From contig CACYQD010000010.1 in the NCBI GenBank assembly GCA_902776475.1, positions 1 through 64,000 on the forward strand: DNA of 64,000 bases, given 5' to 3'. This document shows, piece by piece, positions 43,779 to 52,036 of the stretch. The first letter of the stretch is position 1, and every line of letters starts with the position of its first letter. Under the pieces are notes generated by a model. The model did not search any database. It was not told where the DNA came from and saw only the letters and a program-made list of their open reading frames with translations. Origin of the DNA: an uncultured Prevotellaceae bacterium (lineage in GTDB: Bacteria > Bacteroidota > Bacteroidia > Bacteroidales > Bacteroidaceae). The translations under genes were made by a program, and so were the position numbers.

Positions 43779-45155
43779 ATGAAAAAAACTTTTATGAAGG
43801 CAAGCCTCTGCGGAATGATTCTTCTGCTGTGGAGCCTGAACGTGAATGCCATCGATTTCACCACCTCCGGCGACGGAAAAACCTATAGTTTTGAGGCGCT
43901 GTCAGCTTTGGAAGGCAGCGGCGTGACCAAAGAGGGAGACGTCTTTGTGGTAGATGGCACCATCACCATCTCTGAGGGCGATTTCTTCAAAATCGACGAG
44001 GGCATCGTTGTCGAGTTCTGCGACAATGCCGAGGTCATACTGAAGTGCCCATCTGATTTACAAGCCCACACCTCCCCCACCACCCTGACCCGTCATGGCG
44101 AAGCCACCACCTGTTATGGCCTGAACGTCCAGTCAGCGTCGGTGTCCGAGGTGGAAAACATCACCTTCGACTATGTGGGTCTGCGCGGCAACACCCCAGC
44201 AGGCATGAATGTGCGTCACTGCACCTTCACCCATCACAATGGCAATGCCTCCGGTGCGCTGTTCCTTGGTGGCGACGGAGCGGCTTTCACGGTCGAGGAC
44301 TGCCATTTCGAACTCTGTCAGAAGGCCGCCATCGGAGGAGCCGCCAATTATTTCTGTCCTGCCACCATCACCGGTTGCACGTTCATCAAGAATTCCCAAG
44401 CCAATGGCAACATACCCCAACTCAATCTGACCTCAGCCTCCGACATCACGATCAGCAACTGCACGGTGGAAGGAGACAGCACGCTGAACATGGTCGGTGG
44501 CATCGGCGTGTCGAATTTCTTCGGCTACGACAACCAGCATATCACCATTTCCGGATGCACGATCAAAGACAACCGCTACGGCATCACCACGATGGGAGTG
44601 ATGGATGTGAAGATCACCGACAACCAGATTATCAACAACCGGTTTGAGACCAACCCCAACAATGGAGGCAGCGGCATCAGCCTTTACGATCCCTATCTGA
44701 AACAGAACGTCTATCTCTCAGGCAACCGTATCGAGAAGAATCTCTGGGGCATCACCGTCATCGGCTGCGGTCATGTGAACATGGGACAGGTCACAGACGG
44801 GGAAGGAGGAGATTACAATCCCGGCAACAACGTATTCAAGGACAACGGCAACTCGGGCGTCCTTTATGACTTGTATAACAATTCCACCAATACCATATAC
44901 GCGCAGGGAAACATCTGGAACGTAGCGCTCCAGGATGAGGAGCACATCGAGGAAGTCATCTTCCACAAGCACGACAACCCGTCGCTCGGTGAGGTGCTGT
45001 TCATGCCCGCCGGCGACCCTGAGGGAATCCGCCAGCTCCGTCACCGCCCAACGGAGGAAGGCGGCGTCTTCAGCATTTCAGGCACAAGACTTCCGTCTAG
45101 CCAAGCCCTGCCCCATGGCGTCTATATCATCAATGGCAAGAAAATACTGAAATGA
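43779..45155 (+). CDS. Secreted right-handed beta-helix protein
   Basis: This 458-residue protein has a signal peptide (ending NVNA) and a long series of parallel beta-helix rungs (about 110-390), for example ITGCTFIKNSQANG, ITISGCTIKDNRYGI and VYLSGNRIEKNLWGI. This fold is common to pectate lyases and other polysaccharide-active or binding proteins, but I see no diagnostic catalytic triad. The C-terminus (VFSISGTRLPSSQALPHGVYIINGKKI) is a type IX-like sorting tag. Its stop overlaps the ATG of the next gene (ATGA), so the two are translationally coupled. A lyase or binding function is possible but unproven. Confidence 0.85.
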   Translation: MKKTFMKASLCGMILLLWSLNVNAIDFTTSGDGKTYSFEALSALEGSGVTKEGDVFVVDGTITISEGDFFKIDEGIVVEFCDNAEVILKCPSDLQAHTSPTTLTRHGEATTCYGLNVQSASVSEVENITFDYVGLRGNTPAGMNVRHCTFTHHNGNASGALFLGGDGAAFTVEDCHFELCQKAAIGGAANYFCPATITGCTFIKNSQANGNIPQLNLTSASDITISNCTVEGDSTLNMVGGIGVSNFFGYDNQHITISGCTIKDNRYGITTMGVMDVKITDNQIINNRFETNPNNGGSGISLYDPYLKQNVYLSGNRIEKNLWGITVIGCGHVNMGQVTDGEGGDYNPGNNVFKDNGNSGVLYDLYNNSTNTIYAQGNIWNVALQDEEHIEEVIFHKHDNPSLGEVLFMPAGDPEGIRQLRHRPTEEGGVFSISGTRLPSSQALPHGVYIINGKKILK

Positions 45156-45784
45156 GAAGGATACAAGCGCTGACCTGTCTTCTGCTGGCCTGTGCACTTT
45201 CGGCCATGGCGCAGAAGACCACGAGCGACACCAGACGATTGCGTGATGGAGATCTGCTCTTCGTCGTGGTGGAGAAAGAGAATCCCATCACTGAGGTGAC
45301 CCGGCAAGGCACAGCCCCCGCCATCGACCACGTGGGCATCTTCCACCGCCACGATGGGCAGCCGATGGTCATCGAGGCCAACACCTCCGGAGTCGTCGAG
45401 CGTCCCCTCCAGGACTTCATCCATGAGGGCACCTATCTCCTTGTCGGACGTGTCAGCAAGCGCCCAGACCTTGTTCAAACCCTGGAGAATGCGCATCGCC
45501 ACCTCGGCAAGCCCTACGATTTCATCTATATGCCAGGCGACGAAGCCATATATTGCAGCGAACTGGTGCTGCTCTCCTTCGTTGACCGGGAGGGACATCC
45601 CGTATTCCAACCCATCCCCATGTCCTTCCATGATGAGAAAGGCGAGGTCACCCCATATTGGAAAGACTATTATTCCCGCAGGGCACTGGATGTGCCAGAA
45701 GGAAAAGAAGGCAGCAATCCCGGCGAACTCTCAAGGCGCGCCAACGTGAAGATCAAGTACAAATTCACACGATTTGCAAAGTAG
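45152..45784 (+). CDS. YiiX/YebB-like NlpC/P60-superfamily cysteine hydrolase
   Basis: The 210-residue protein has a signal peptide (ending AMAQ). It starts its catalytic domain with LRDGDLLFVVVEKEN, has IDHVGIFHR (a candidate catalytic His region) and later AIYCSELVLLSF (candidate nucleophilic Cys). This is the permuted papain-like arrangement of the YiiX family. These enzymes are thought to cleave amide or ester bonds in peptidoglycan or lipids; the substrate here is unknown. It overlaps the beta-helix gene by 4 nt. Confidence 0.85.
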   Translation: MRRIQALTCLLLACALSAMAQKTTSDTRRLRDGDLLFVVVEKENPITEVTRQGTAPAIDHVGIFHRHDGQPMVIEANTSGVVERPLQDFIHEGTYLLVGRVSKRPDLVQTLENAHRHLGKPYDFIYMPGDEAIYCSELVLLSFVDREGHPVFQPIPMSFHDEKGEVTPYWKDYYSRRALDVPEGKEGSNPGELSRRANVKIKYKFTRFAK

Positions 45785-45861
45785 AGTTGTCATATTTTAT
45801 CTTCACTTGAGAAAAAACAAAAAAATAAAAGGCAAAAGTCGGGTAATTTCCTGAAAATTCG

Positions 45862-45869
45862 TATATTTG
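45862..45869 (+). promoter_or_regulatory. -7 box of pgk
   Basis: TATATTTG followed by C matches TAnnTTTG. No TTTG lies at the 20-nt position. The leader to the ATG at 45910 is about 35-40 nt. Confidence 0.65.
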
Positions 45870-45909
45870 CACGAAGAAAATCAACCACATTAGTAATACA
45901 TTGTAGAAT

Positions 45910-47157
45910 ATGAAAATTGATCAGTTCAACTTTGCCGGCAAGAAGGCAATCGTACGTGTGGACTTCAATGTCCCCCTGGATGAAAATGGTAAGATCACCG
46001 ATGACACCCGCATCCGCGGTGCTCTCCCCACCCTGAAGAAAATTCTGGCCGATGGCGGCGCACTCATCATCATGTCGCACATGGGCAAACCCAAAGGAAA
46101 AGTCAATCCCAAGTTCTCTCTCGGCCAGATTGTGGATGCAGTGGCCGCTGCATTGGGCACAGAAGTGAAGTTTGCTCCTGACTGCGCCAAGGCCAAGGAA
46201 GCCGCTGACGCTCTGAAGGCAGGCGAGGTGCTGTTGCTCGAGAACCTCCGCTTCTATCCTGAGGAAGAAGGCAAGCCCGTCGGCATCGACAAGGAAGATC
46301 CCGCTTATGACGAAGCCAAGAAGGCTATGAAGGCCAGCCAGAAAGAATTTGCCAAGACACTCGCCAGCTATGCTGACTGCTATGTGATGGATGCCTTCGG
46401 CACCGCACACCGCAAGCATGCTTCCACCGCTGTGATCGACGAATTCTTCGACAAGGACCACAAGATGCTCGGTTACCTCATGGAGAAAGAGGTGACTGCC
46501 GTCGACAATGTGCTGGGCAACATCAAGCGCCCGTTCACCGCCATCATGGGTGGTTCTAAGGTCTCCACGAAGATCGGTATCATTGAGAACCTCCTGGGCA
46601 AGGTTGACAACCTGATCCTCTGCGGTGGTATGACTTATACTTTCGCCAAGGCTCAGGGTGGCCAGATCGGCAACTCCATCTGTGAGGATGACAAGCTCGA
46701 TGTCGCCCTTGACGTGATCAAGAAGGCCAAGGAGAACGGTGTGAACCTCGTTCTGGGCACAGACTGCATCGCTGCTGACGCCTTTGCCAACGACGCCAAC
46801 ACCCAGGTATGTCCTTCCAATGCCATTCCCGAGGGTTGGGAAGGTCTGGACGCAGGTCCTGAGACCCGCAAGGCATTCGCCGAGGCCATCAAGGATGCCA
46901 AGACCATTCTCTGGAACGGTCCTGCCGGCGTGTTTGAGTTCGACAACTTCATCGGCGGTTCGAAAGCCATTGCCGACGCCATTGCTGAGGCTACAGCCAA
47001 GGGTGCTTTCTCTCTCATCGGCGGTGGTGACTCCGTGGCCTGCATCAACAAGTTTGGCATGGCCGACCAGGTGAGCTACATCTCCACTGGTGGCGGTGCT
47101 CTCCTTGAGGCTATCGAAGGCAAGGTGCTTCCCGGTGTTGCAGCCATTGAGGCATAA
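45910..47157 (+). CDS. pgk: Phosphoglycerate kinase
   Basis: This 415-residue glycolytic enzyme transfers phosphate from 1,3-bisphosphoglycerate to ADP. Conserved elements include [12 protein letters not shown] (substrate-binding start, about 17-28), [36 protein letters not shown] and the C-terminal GGGDSVACI. All are intact and the length is standard. It has its own promoter box and is followed by a strong bidirectional hairpin. Confidence 0.98.
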   Translation: MKIDQFNFAGKKAIVRVDFNVPLDENGKITDDTRIRGALPTLKKILADGGALIIMSHMGKPKGKVNPKFSLGQIVDAVAAALGTEVKFAPDCAKAKEAADALKAGEVLLLENLRFYPEEEGKPVGIDKEDPAYDEAKKAMKASQKEFAKTLASYADCYVMDAFGTAHRKHASTAVIDEFFDKDHKMLGYLMEKEVTAVDNVLGNIKRPFTAIMGGSKVSTKIGIIENLLGKVDNLILCGGMTYTFAKAQGGQIGNSICEDDKLDVALDVIKKAKENGVNLVLGTDCIAADAFANDANTQVCPSNAIPEGWEGLDAGPETRKAFAEAIKDAKTILWNGPAGVFEFDNFIGGSKAIADAIAEATAKGAFSLIGGGDSVACINKFGMADQVSYISTGGGALLEAIEGKVLPGVAAIEA

Positions 47158-47179
47158 GCAGAGACATCCCCTATACTAG

Positions 47180-47211
47180 CGAGGGCGTTCTTCGATGGAA
47201 GAACGCCCTCG
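47180..47211. terminator. Bidirectional terminator between pgk and rubrerythrin
   Basis: CGAGGGCGTTCTTC (47180-47193) pairs perfectly with GAAGAACGCCCTCG (47198-47211) around a GATG loop, followed by TTGTTATTG. It lies between two convergent genes. Confidence 0.88.
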
Positions 47212-47229
47212 TTGTTATTGTGGGATTGC

Positions 47230-47787
47230 TTATTTCTTGAACAAGCGTTTGTAGAGGCCCTCGAAGCCTGCGCAGTGGCGAGCCTCGTCCTTGGCCATCT
47301 CATGCACGGTGTCGTGCGTGGCGTCCATATTGGCTTTCTTGGCATTGCGTGCGATGCGGAACTTGTCCTCGCAGGCACCGCGCTCAGCAGCGATGCGAGC
47401 CTCGAGATTGCTCTTCGTGTCGCCCAGCACGTCACCCAGCAGTTCAGCGAACTTGGCAGCATGCTCAGCCTCCTCGAAAGCATAGCGCTTGAAAGCCTCA
47501 GCCACCTCGGGATATCCCTCACGGTCGGCCTGACGGCTCATGGCCAGGTACATGCCCACCTCTCCGCACTCACCATTGAAATGGTTGAGCAGGTCTTTGA
47601 TCATCTCCTCGTCGGCACCCTCCTTGCGGGCAGCGCCCAGTTCATGAACAGTAGCGAAAGGCTGATCCTCTCCCTCTACGACCTCATTGAATTTTGATGC
47701 AGGAGCCTTGCAGATAGGACATCTCTCAGGTGGTTCTGTTCCCTCGTGGATATATCCACAAACGGTGCAAATAAATTTTTTCTTCAT
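47230..47787 (-). CDS. Reverse rubrerythrin (rubredoxin-first)
   Basis: The protein has 185 residues from the ATG at 47787; upstream in-frame codons lie within or before the promoter. A rubredoxin-like iron site is at the N-terminus ([12 protein letters not shown] and CPICKAP, about 5-28) and the ferritin-like di-iron domain follows ([39 protein letters not shown]). This order is the reverse of classical rubrerythrin. Such proteins reduce peroxide (and oxygen) in anaerobes using NAD(P)H through partner reductases. A full consensus promoter lies upstream. Confidence 0.93.
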   Translation of the reverse strand: MKKKFICTVCGYIHEGTEPPERCPICKAPASKFNEVVEGEDQPFATVHELGAARKEGADEEMIKDLLNHFNGECGEVGMYLAMSRQADREGYPEVAEAFKRYAFEEAEHAAKFAELLGDVLGDTKSNLEARIAAERGACEDKFRIARNAKKANMDATHDTVHEMAKDEARHCAGFEGLYKRLFKK

Positions 47788-47828
47788 AGTGTAAAGTGTA
47801 TTAGTGATAAATAAAGGGTATGTTGCTG

Positions 47829-47860
47829 CAAATATATGAAAAGAATCCTCTCTTACCAAA
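47829..47860 (-). promoter_or_regulatory. Consensus promoter of the rubrerythrin gene
   Basis: On the reverse strand TTTG (47860-47857), 20 nt, then TATATTTG (47836-47829). It excludes the GTG start at 47892. Confidence 0.82.
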
Positions 47861-47983
47861 TTTTTTATGTGAAATTTCTTTATCATTGTCACAACGCCCC
47901 CAAATTGTCAATTAATGCCCGACATGATACATATCAAAAGGAAACGGAAACACCTCATCGGCGAAGCTATCCGTTTTAATGTG

Positions 47984-47991
47984 TAAATTTG
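47984..47991 (+). promoter_or_regulatory. -7 box of the double-GH43 gene
   Basis: TAAATTTG followed by C. It overlaps the in-frame TTG at 47989, so translation starts at the ATG at 48019. Confidence 0.62.
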
Positions 47992-48018
47992 CACAAACAA
48001 TCAACAAGCACAAAAAGT

Positions 48019-50760
48019 ATGAAACGCCAGATTACCCATCTCACCCCTCAGCGATGGCTGCCACTTATCCTGATGGCACTCGCACTCACCTCAGTAAAAG
48101 CCCAGAACCCATTTGTTCAGACATGGTTCACAAGCGACCCTGCCCCCATGGTTCACGACGGCAAGATGTATGTTTATACCGGCCATGATGAAGATGGCGC
48201 CGATTTCTTCTGGATGCAGGAGTGGCGCATCTATTCCACAGAGGACATGGTCAACTGGACCGACCATGGTTCACCACTGGCCCTGGAAAGTTTCTCCTGG
48301 GCCGACGACCGTGCATGGGCCAGTCAGTGCATCGAGCGTGACGGTCATTTCTTCTGGTATATCTGCGCCCATAGCAAAATATCAAAGGGCATGGCCATCG
48401 GCGTGGCGGTCAGCGACTCACCGACCGGTCCTTTCCGCGATGCGCTGGGCAAGCCCCTTTTCGAGAACGGCAGCTGGGACCATATCGACCCGACAGTGTT
48501 TATCGATGACGATGGTCAGGCCTGGTTGATGTGGGGCAATCCCCGTGTCTATTACCTGAAGCTCAACCGCGACATGATCTCCTACGAGGGCGAAGTGGGC
48601 ATGTTGCCGATGACCGAGGAAGCCTTCGGCTCACCCGCCATGAACGAGCGGGAGAAAGGCAAGGACTACAAGGACAGCTATGTGGAAGGTCCCTGGCTGA
48701 CCAAGCGCAACGGCACTTATCAGTTGCTCTATGCCGCCGGAGGCGTACCGGAGCACATCTCCTACAGTACGGCCCCCTCCCCCACGGGTCCTTGGAAATA
48801 CGCCGGTCAAGTGATGCCTTTGTCTGAAACCGGATCATTCACCAATCACTGCGGTGTGGCCGACTACAAGGGTCACAGCTATTTCTTCTACCATACCGGC
48901 AAGTTGCCTGGTGGAGGCGGTTTTGGAAGAAGCGTGGCCGTTGAGGAGTTCAAGTACAATCCCGACGGTTCAATCCCCACCATTCTGCCTACCGACAAAG
49001 GAGTTGACCCCGTGGCCACCTTCAATCCCTACCGGCATGTAGAGGCAGAGACGATGGCCTTCTCCAAAGGAGTGAAAACCGAGCAGAATGCAGAGTCCGG
49101 CGTCTTTGTCTCTGACATCCATAATGGCGACTACATCAAACTGCAAGCCGTGGACTTCGGCAACCGCATCCCACGCACATTCACAGCCCGTGTGGCCAGT
49201 GCCCTTCGTGGAGGAGCCATCGAACTGCATATAGACAGTGTGGCCGGAAAGCGTCTGGTCAAGTTGGATGTTCCCGGAACCGGCGGATGGGAGCAATGGA
49301 CCACCCTGACAGCCGACCTGACCGCCTACGCCACGGGAGTCCACGACCTCTACCTCGTCTTCACGGGCAGGAAAGGACCGAAGCTCTTCAACTTCGACTG
49401 GTGGGAGATGCGTGGCATGGAACAGTGCAACATGCCTCTTTTCCAGACAAAATACACAGCCGACCCCTCACCGCTCTTGGTGGGCGACACGCTGTTCCTC
49501 TACACCTCTCATGACGCCTCACCCGAAGACATCCCCGACCTCAACGAGAAGAATTCCGCCGGATTCTTCATGTATGACTGGCTGTTGTGGTCCACGACCG
49601 ACATGGTCAACTGGACTGAGCACGGCGCAGTGGCCTCGCTGAAGGACTTCTCCTGGCGCAGCCGTGAAAACGGAGCCTGGGCCATCCAGTGTGTGGAGCG
49701 CAACGGCAAGTATTACCTCTATGCGCCGCTTCATGGACACGGCATCGGTGTCCTCGTGGCCGATTCCCCCTATGGTCCCTTCAAAGACCCCCTCGGCAAG
49801 CCCTTGGTATGGCAGAAAGAGCACTGGGACGACATTGACCCCACGGTGTTCACCGACGAGGACGGTCAGGCCTATATGTACTGGGGTAACCCCAACACCT
49901 ACTATGTGAAGCTCAACGATGACATGATCTCACTGAAAGGTGACATCGTCAAACTCGACTACCACATCGATCATTATCAGGAAGGTCCTTGGTTCTACAA
50001 GCGCAACGGCAAGTATTACCTGAGTTACGCCACCACCTGCTGCCCTGAGGCCCTCGGCTACGCCATGAGCGACAGTCCCACCGGGCCCTGGACCAGCAAA
50101 GGCTATATCATGCGGCCCACACAGCGCGACCGCGGCAATCATCCTGGCATCGTCGACTACAAAGGCCACTCCTATATCTTCGGACAGAACTATGACCTCA
50201 TGCACCTCGACACCTTCGTGCACCATGAGCGCCGCTCGGTATCAGCCACCGAAATCAACTATCTGCCTGACGGCACCATCGCCGAAGTGCCCTACTGGCT
50301 TGACCAAGACCCGATCGGACAACTGCAGACGCTCAACCCCTACCAGCGTGTGGAGGCAGAGACCATGGCATGGGGCAAAGGCTTGAAATCAGCCAAAATG
50401 GGCATTCCCAACACAGGAGTCGTGGCCGACATGCCCTTCTCCACCGGTCGTTGCAACATGTATGTGACCGACATCAACAATGGTGAGTACATCCGTCTGC
50501 GCGGTGTGGACTTCGGCACCAAAGGAGCCCGTCAATACCAGATTTCGGCAGCCGCTGAAGGGTCCTGCGTGGTAACGCTCCGCCTGGATTCCGTCGACGG
50601 TCCAGTCATCGGCACTGTCAACATCTCCCGGACGGGCAGTTTGGAAAAATACCGTCAGTTCACCACCAAGGTCAAAAACGCCAATGGTGTGCACGATCTG
50701 TACATCTGCTTCACCCGTTCCAACGGTGATGTCCGCCTCGACTACTGGTCATTCAAATAA
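48019..50760 (+). CDS. Double GH43-CBM6 glycoside hydrolase
   Basis: The protein has 913 residues from the ATG at 48019, with a signal peptide ending SVKA-Q. It contains two complete GH43 beta-propellers, each followed by a CBM6-like domain. First unit: Asp40 (base, FTSDPAPMV), Asp157 (HIDPTVF) and Glu223 (acid, YVEGPW), with a CBM6 starting FNPYRHVEAETMA (about 335-460). Second unit: Asp482 (YTADPSP), Asp607 (DIDPTVF) and Glu655 (YQEGPW), with a CBM6 starting LNPYQRVEAETMA. All catalytic residues are kept, so both halves may be active. GH43 enzymes usually remove arabinose or xylose from plant polysaccharides; specificity is not determinable here. Confidence 0.92.
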   Translation: MKRQITHLTPQRWLPLILMALALTSVKAQNPFVQTWFTSDPAPMVHDGKMYVYTGHDEDGADFFWMQEWRIYSTEDMVNWTDHGSPLALESFSWADDRAWASQCIERDGHFFWYICAHSKISKGMAIGVAVSDSPTGPFRDALGKPLFENGSWDHIDPTVFIDDDGQAWLMWGNPRVYYLKLNRDMISYEGEVGMLPMTEEAFGSPAMNEREKGKDYKDSYVEGPWLTKRNGTYQLLYAAGGVPEHISYSTAPSPTGPWKYAGQVMPLSETGSFTNHCGVADYKGHSYFFYHTGKLPGGGGFGRSVAVEEFKYNPDGSIPTILPTDKGVDPVATFNPYRHVEAETMAFSKGVKTEQNAESGVFVSDIHNGDYIKLQAVDFGNRIPRTFTARVASALRGGAIELHIDSVAGKRLVKLDVPGTGGWEQWTTLTADLTAYATGVHDLYLVFTGRKGPKLFNFDWWEMRGMEQCNMPLFQTKYTADPSPLLVGDTLFLYTSHDASPEDIPDLNEKNSAGFFMYDWLLWSTTDMVNWTEHGAVASLKDFSWRSRENGAWAIQCVERNGKYYLYAPLHGHGIGVLVADSPYGPFKDPLGKPLVWQKEHWDDIDPTVFTDEDGQAYMYWGNPNTYYVKLNDDMISLKGDIVKLDYHIDHYQEGPWFYKRNGKYYLSYATTCCPEALGYAMSDSPTGPWTSKGYIMRPTQRDRGNHPGIVDYKGHSYIFGQNYDLMHLDTFVHHERRSVSATEINYLPDGTIAEVPYWLDQDPIGQLQTLNPYQRVEAETMAWGKGLKSAKMGIPNTGVVADMPFSTGRCNMYVTDINNGEYIRLRGVDFGTKGARQYQISAAAEGSCVVTLRLDSVDGPVIGTVNISRTGSLEKYRQFTTKVKNANGVHDLYICFTRSNGDVRLDYWSFK

Positions 50761-50781
50761 TAAAAAGGAGCAGGAAGAGCA

Positions 50782-51795
50782 TTACCCGTCGAGAGACTGC
50801 AACAGGATCTCGACGAGTCTTGGAACAGCATATTTCTGGATGTCAGCCTCTTTCACCCAGACATAGCCTTCAGGCAGAGACGGCCGTTCCTCCGTCTCCC
50901 ACAAATAAAAATCCGCCAGGATGACCCGATGGGTGAGCACATGCTTCACGTCTTGGCGCAGCAAAGTCAGCCGGCCCGTTTTGGGCTGGCTGTCGTTTTC
51001 TTCCAGATACGGTTCCCAAAGTCCCTGCCAGATATCCCCTGCGCCCCGTCGGCGTATGGCAGTGAATCCCTGGCATCTGAGGTAGAAATAAGTCATCCTA
51101 CGCTGTTGCACACGGAGCGTCTTGTTCTTCACCGGCAACCGTTCCGTTTTTCCCTCATGCAAGGCCACGCACGACTCTTGCAGCGGACAGGTCAGGCACT
51201 GCGGTGACTTAGGAGTACATTGGATGGCACCGAAATCCATCATCGCCTGATTGAAGCGCGAGGCTTCCCCCTTGGGCAACAGAGACTGCGCCAATTCGGA
51301 AAACAGTTTTTTCCCCTCCGTGGTGTTGATGGGCGTATCTATGCCGAAATACCGGCTGAGCACCCGATAGACATTACCATCCACCACGGCGACATGGCAT
51401 CCAAAAGCGATGCTGCCGATGGCTGCCGCCGTATAATCCCCCACGCCCTTGAGCGACTTGATCTCCTCCACAGTACGGGGAAAGCCACCCCTTGACACGA
51501 TGTCGCGAGCTGCATGATGCAAGTTTCTTGCCCTGGAGTAATAACCCAGTCCCTGCCATTCACGCAGCACCTCGTCCTCGGTGGCCGCAGCCAAGTCCTG
51601 CACCGTGGGCCATCGCCGGATGAACCTTTCCCAATACGCCTGTCCCTGTTGGATACGCGTCTGTTGGAGGATCACCTCCGAGAGCCAGATGGCGTAGGGG
51701 TCATCGGTATGGCGCCAAGGCAGGTCGCGCCCATGCACGTCATACCAACGCAGCAAGCAGTTGGCGAATGGATGTGAGTTGTCTGTCGATGTCAT
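50782..51795 (-). CDS. mutY: A/G-specific adenine DNA glycosylase
   Basis: This 337-residue base-excision enzyme removes adenine mispaired with 8-oxoguanine. It has the catalytic Glu in SEVILQQTR, the helix-hairpin-helix GVGDYTAAAIGSIAFG followed by the catalytic Asp in VAVVDGNVYRVL, and a 4Fe-4S cluster motif C-x6-C-x2-C-x5-C (CTPKSPQCLTCPLQESC). The C-terminal part (about 225-337) is the NUDIX-like 8-oxoG recognition domain. It converges with the double-GH43 gene with only 21 nt between stops. Confidence 0.96.
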   Translation of the reverse strand: MTSTDNSHPFANCLLRWYDVHGRDLPWRHTDDPYAIWLSEVILQQTRIQQGQAYWERFIRRWPTVQDLAAATEDEVLREWQGLGYYSRARNLHHAARDIVSRGGFPRTVEEIKSLKGVGDYTAAAIGSIAFGCHVAVVDGNVYRVLSRYFGIDTPINTTEGKKLFSELAQSLLPKGEASRFNQAMMDFGAIQCTPKSPQCLTCPLQESCVALHEGKTERLPVKNKTLRVQQRRMTYFYLRCQGFTAIRRRGAGDIWQGLWEPYLEENDSQPKTGRLTLLRQDVKHVLTHRVILADFYLWETEERPSLPEGYVWVKEADIQKYAVPRLVEILLQSLDG

Positions 51796-51833
51796 GTTTC
51801 AGCCAGGATGGGACAGAGCCCAATAACTTCATG

Positions 51834-51866
51834 CAAAGTTAGTCAAACCATCCGATATACGGCAAA
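51834..51866 (-). promoter_or_regulatory. Promoter of mutY
   Basis: On the reverse strand TTTG (51866-51863), 21 nt, then TAACTTTG (51841-51834). The leader is about 35 nt. Confidence 0.7.
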
Positions 51867-51953
51867 GAAAGCGTATAAAACATGAAAAAGGGAGTCAAAT
51901 CATCATAAAAAGAAGGTATGAAACGGATTTTAAATCATCTGGCACATTCCCTA

Positions 51954-51984
51954 TTGGCCACGTTCCGGTTTTTGAGTATTTTTG
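51954..51984 (+). promoter_or_regulatory. Promoter of the second CotH gene
   Basis: TTG (51954-51956), 20 nt, then TATTTTTG (51977-51984) followed by C. The leader to 52037 is about 45 nt. Confidence 0.65.
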
Positions 51985-52036
51985 CAACCAGAAAACGGAT
52001 GACAACCCAAAGACAACCTGTATTTAAAATAACAAC

